From positions 1 to 8,014 of the forward strand of contig JASLDD010000079.1 in NCBI GenBank assembly GCA_030151725.1: 8,014 bases of DNA. The letters run 5' to 3'. The DNA is from Solirubrobacteraceae bacterium (lineage in GTDB: Bacteria; Actinomycetota; Thermoleophilia; Solirubrobacterales; Solirubrobacteraceae). Shown here one piece after another: positions 6,742-8,014 of this stretch (its first letter is position 1; every line of letters begins with the position of its first letter). Below the pieces are notes generated by a model. It did not search any database, was not told where the DNA came from, and saw only the letters and a program-made list of their open reading frames with translations. The translations under genes and the position numbers were made by a program.

Positions 6742-7989
6742 CTAGCGCCGCGTCACGCGCGCGCCCTGCCCCGCAAAGCCATCATCGCGAGGCGGCCACT
6801 GCGCCAGGTAGGCGCGGTAGGTGTTCACACCGGTTGGGAACTGGGCGTTGAACACGAGTTTGCCGAAGCGGTCGAACTGGGAGATGTACGGCAGCGCCCC
6901 CCAGCCGACGAACAGGCCTCCGTCGCCGACGGTCTGGGCATTGCCCTGCGACGGCGCCGAGAGCCCCTCGGGCTGATTGTCCGACGCCACGAGTGTGGCC
7001 GTCCTGGCTGCCTGGTCGAGCTTCACAGTTATTGCTCGGCTATAGGGAAGCTGAGGCGTTCCGGATGACTCGTTGTCGAAGAACGTGTAGAGGTCGTGGC
7101 CCAACGACTCGGGGTCGTGCTGCCAGGCGAAGAGCTCGTTGGCGCTGTCGAGAACCTGCCCGGGAGCGGCCTGGAGGGTGAAGCTGGATGCCTTGCCTCC
7201 GAGCTGCCAGATGATGTTGCCAGTCGAGCGGTTGACCTTGTAGGTCGTCCACGTGTCACGGGCGTCGATCAGCAGGTTGCCGTCGGTGTCGAGGTGCACG
7301 GCGTTGATGTGGAACCAGTCCCACGGCGTGCTCGGCGACGCGGGCAATGGCTGCTCGCTCTGGCTGTAGGGCACGTGCTCCTGGCTGCTCCACTGGAAGA
7401 GCACTTTGCCGGTGGGTATGTCGATCTCCTGCACCACGCCGTCGATCACGGTCTGGTTGGGCGCGCCTCCGATGGAGGTGAGATCGGCCGTTGCGGTGAC
7501 GTAGGAGAGGATCAGCGCCGTGTTCTGAGGCGTGATCAGGAACTCGTGACCATCTGTGGTGAGCCCTTTGCCGGCTTTGACCGCGCCAATCTGCTGGAAG
7601 TGCTGGTTGTAGATGTAGTCGGTGCCGTCGGAGAGACCGCCGAGCCCGGTCCCCTGCCACCACGTGAGCACCGGCTGGCCACGATAGGTTTGGGGGCGGA
7701 AGTCAGCCGCCGTCTGTCCTTGAGGAATGGGTTGGAACCAGAGGACGTTCCCGTGCTTGTCGATGATCTCGGGACCGTTGGAATACGTGGGCGTGCCCCC
7801 CGTGGGGGTGATGAAGATGTCGCCCTGACCGGCGAACGGCTCTGCCTTGAGGATCGTGACGGGTGGCGGCGGTGGGTTGCTCGCCTGTGCCGTGGCGACG
7901 GACGAGGCGCCCACGAGAATCGGCGTTCCGAGCGCGAGCAGCGCGAGGAGTTGCCGGAGCCTGCGGGGTGAGAGGGAACTTCGGGACAT
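6742..7989 (-). CDS. Secreted arylsulfotransferase-family protein (beta-propeller)
   Basis: This 415-residue exported protein resembles the arylsulfotransferase (ASST) family, most like the Arylsulfotran_2 group of actinobacteria and fungi. Residues 1-36 form a signal peptide: basic SPRRLRQ, hydrophobic LLALLALGTPILVGA, and probable cleavage at ATAQA/SNPP, followed by a proline run. Only a loose twin-arginine resemblance is seen and there is no lipobox. Family motifs include TDGHEF (145-150), WDWFHINAVHLD (223-234), LLIDARDTW (239-247), TGNIIWQLGG (256-265), FAWQHDPE (287-294) and YTFFDN (301-306). By analogy with E. coli AssT, whose active site uses three histidines and one arginine, H148, H227, R244 and H291 are candidate equivalents; this mapping is my inference. 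The protein has no cysteine, so the disulfide of enterobacterial AssT is absent. Activity on aryl sulfates is not assured. The start at ATG 7989 is set by a strong AAGGAGG nine bases upstream. Confidence 0.85.
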   Translation of the reverse strand: MSRSSLSPRRLRQLLALLALGTPILVGASSVATAQASNPPPPPVTILKAEPFAGQGDIFITPTGGTPTYSNGPEIIDKHGNVLWFQPIPQGQTAADFRPQTYRGQPVLTWWQGTGLGGLSDGTDYIYNQHFQQIGAVKAGKGLTTDGHEFLITPQNTALILSYVTATADLTSIGGAPNQTVIDGVVQEIDIPTGKVLFQWSSQEHVPYSQSEQPLPASPSTPWDWFHINAVHLDTDGNLLIDARDTWTTYKVNRSTGNIIWQLGGKASSFTLQAAPGQVLDSANELFAWQHDPESLGHDLYTFFDNESSGTPQLPYSRAITVKLDQAARTATLVASDNQPEGLSAPSQGNAQTVGDGGLFVGWGALPYISQFDRFGKLVFNAQFPTGVNTYRAYLAQWPPRDDGFAGQGARVTRR

Positions 7990-7998
7990 GGTCTGCTG

Positions 7999-8005
7999 CC
8001 TCCTT
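7999..8005 (-). promoter_or_regulatory. Strong Shine-Dalgarno site of the sulfotransferase-like gene
   Basis: AAGGAGG on the minus strand ends nine bases before ATG 7989 and matches the anti-Shine-Dalgarno sequence over seven bases. It is the only strong ribosome binding site in the window and fixes the start of the secreted protein. The gene's promoter lies beyond the right edge. Confidence 0.8.
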
Positions 8006-8014
8006 GGTTGTGGG

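Noticed and set aside
7096..7971. A 291-codon plus-strand frame
   Set aside because: It is antisense to the sulfotransferase-like gene, which has a signal peptide, family motifs and a strong ribosome binding site; the plus frame has none.
7942..7989. Twin-arginine export signal on the sulfotransferase-like protein
   Set aside because: PRRLRQL has two arginines but lacks the expected serine/threonine before and the phenylalanine-leucine after; an ordinary Sec signal explains it as well.
1..8014. CRISPR arrays, tRNA or rRNA genes, insertion sequences, long direct repeats
   Set aside because: I scanned both strands by eye and saw no regularly spaced repeats, cloverleaf-like segments, transposase motifs or terminal inverted repeats.

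Overview
The window is GC-rich chromosomal DNA, probably from an actinobacterium. The clues are strong G/C preference at third codon positions, a GTG start that looks better than the alternatives, starts without a Shine-Dalgarno sequence, a ThyX-type thymidylate synthase, and a secreted arylsulfotransferase-family protein of a kind common in actinobacteria. The Thermoleophilia (Solirubrobacter-like) would fit, but that is an impression and not a demonstrated placement.

Layout. Positions 1-325 (minus) hold the first 108 codons of an unrecognised gene that runs off the left edge. Positions 326-641 are non-coding, somewhat less GC-rich, and carry two small inverted repeats. Positions 642-5843 (minus) form a compact three-gene unit, transcribed right to left: an ABC-transporter ATPase of the MacB/LolD type, an 860-residue FtsX-like permease with a duplicated architecture, and an M3-family oligoendopeptidase (PepF-like). 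The ATPase and permease overlap by one base (TGATG), and the peptidase follows after 49 bases. Across a 51-base gap lies divergent thyX (5895-6683, plus), FAD-dependent thymidylate synthase. thyX converges on a gene for a secreted arylsulfotransferase-like beta-propeller protein (6742-7989, minus), and a GC-rich hairpin sits between the two.

How the genes work together. The ATPase and permease should form one ABC complex of the FtsX/MacB class. These typically move or release lipoproteins, peptides or drugs, or transmit force to envelope enzymes. The linked cytosolic peptidase may be functionally connected or merely co-transcribed. thyX makes dTMP and has no obvious link to its neighbours beyond a shared divergent control region.

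No CRISPR array, insertion sequence, phage gene, tRNA or rRNA was seen. Most of the window is ordinary chromosomal content. The least explained parts are the truncated gene at the left edge, the transporter-peptidase pairing, the ThyX motif with one extra residue, and the cysteine-free sulfotransferase-like protein.
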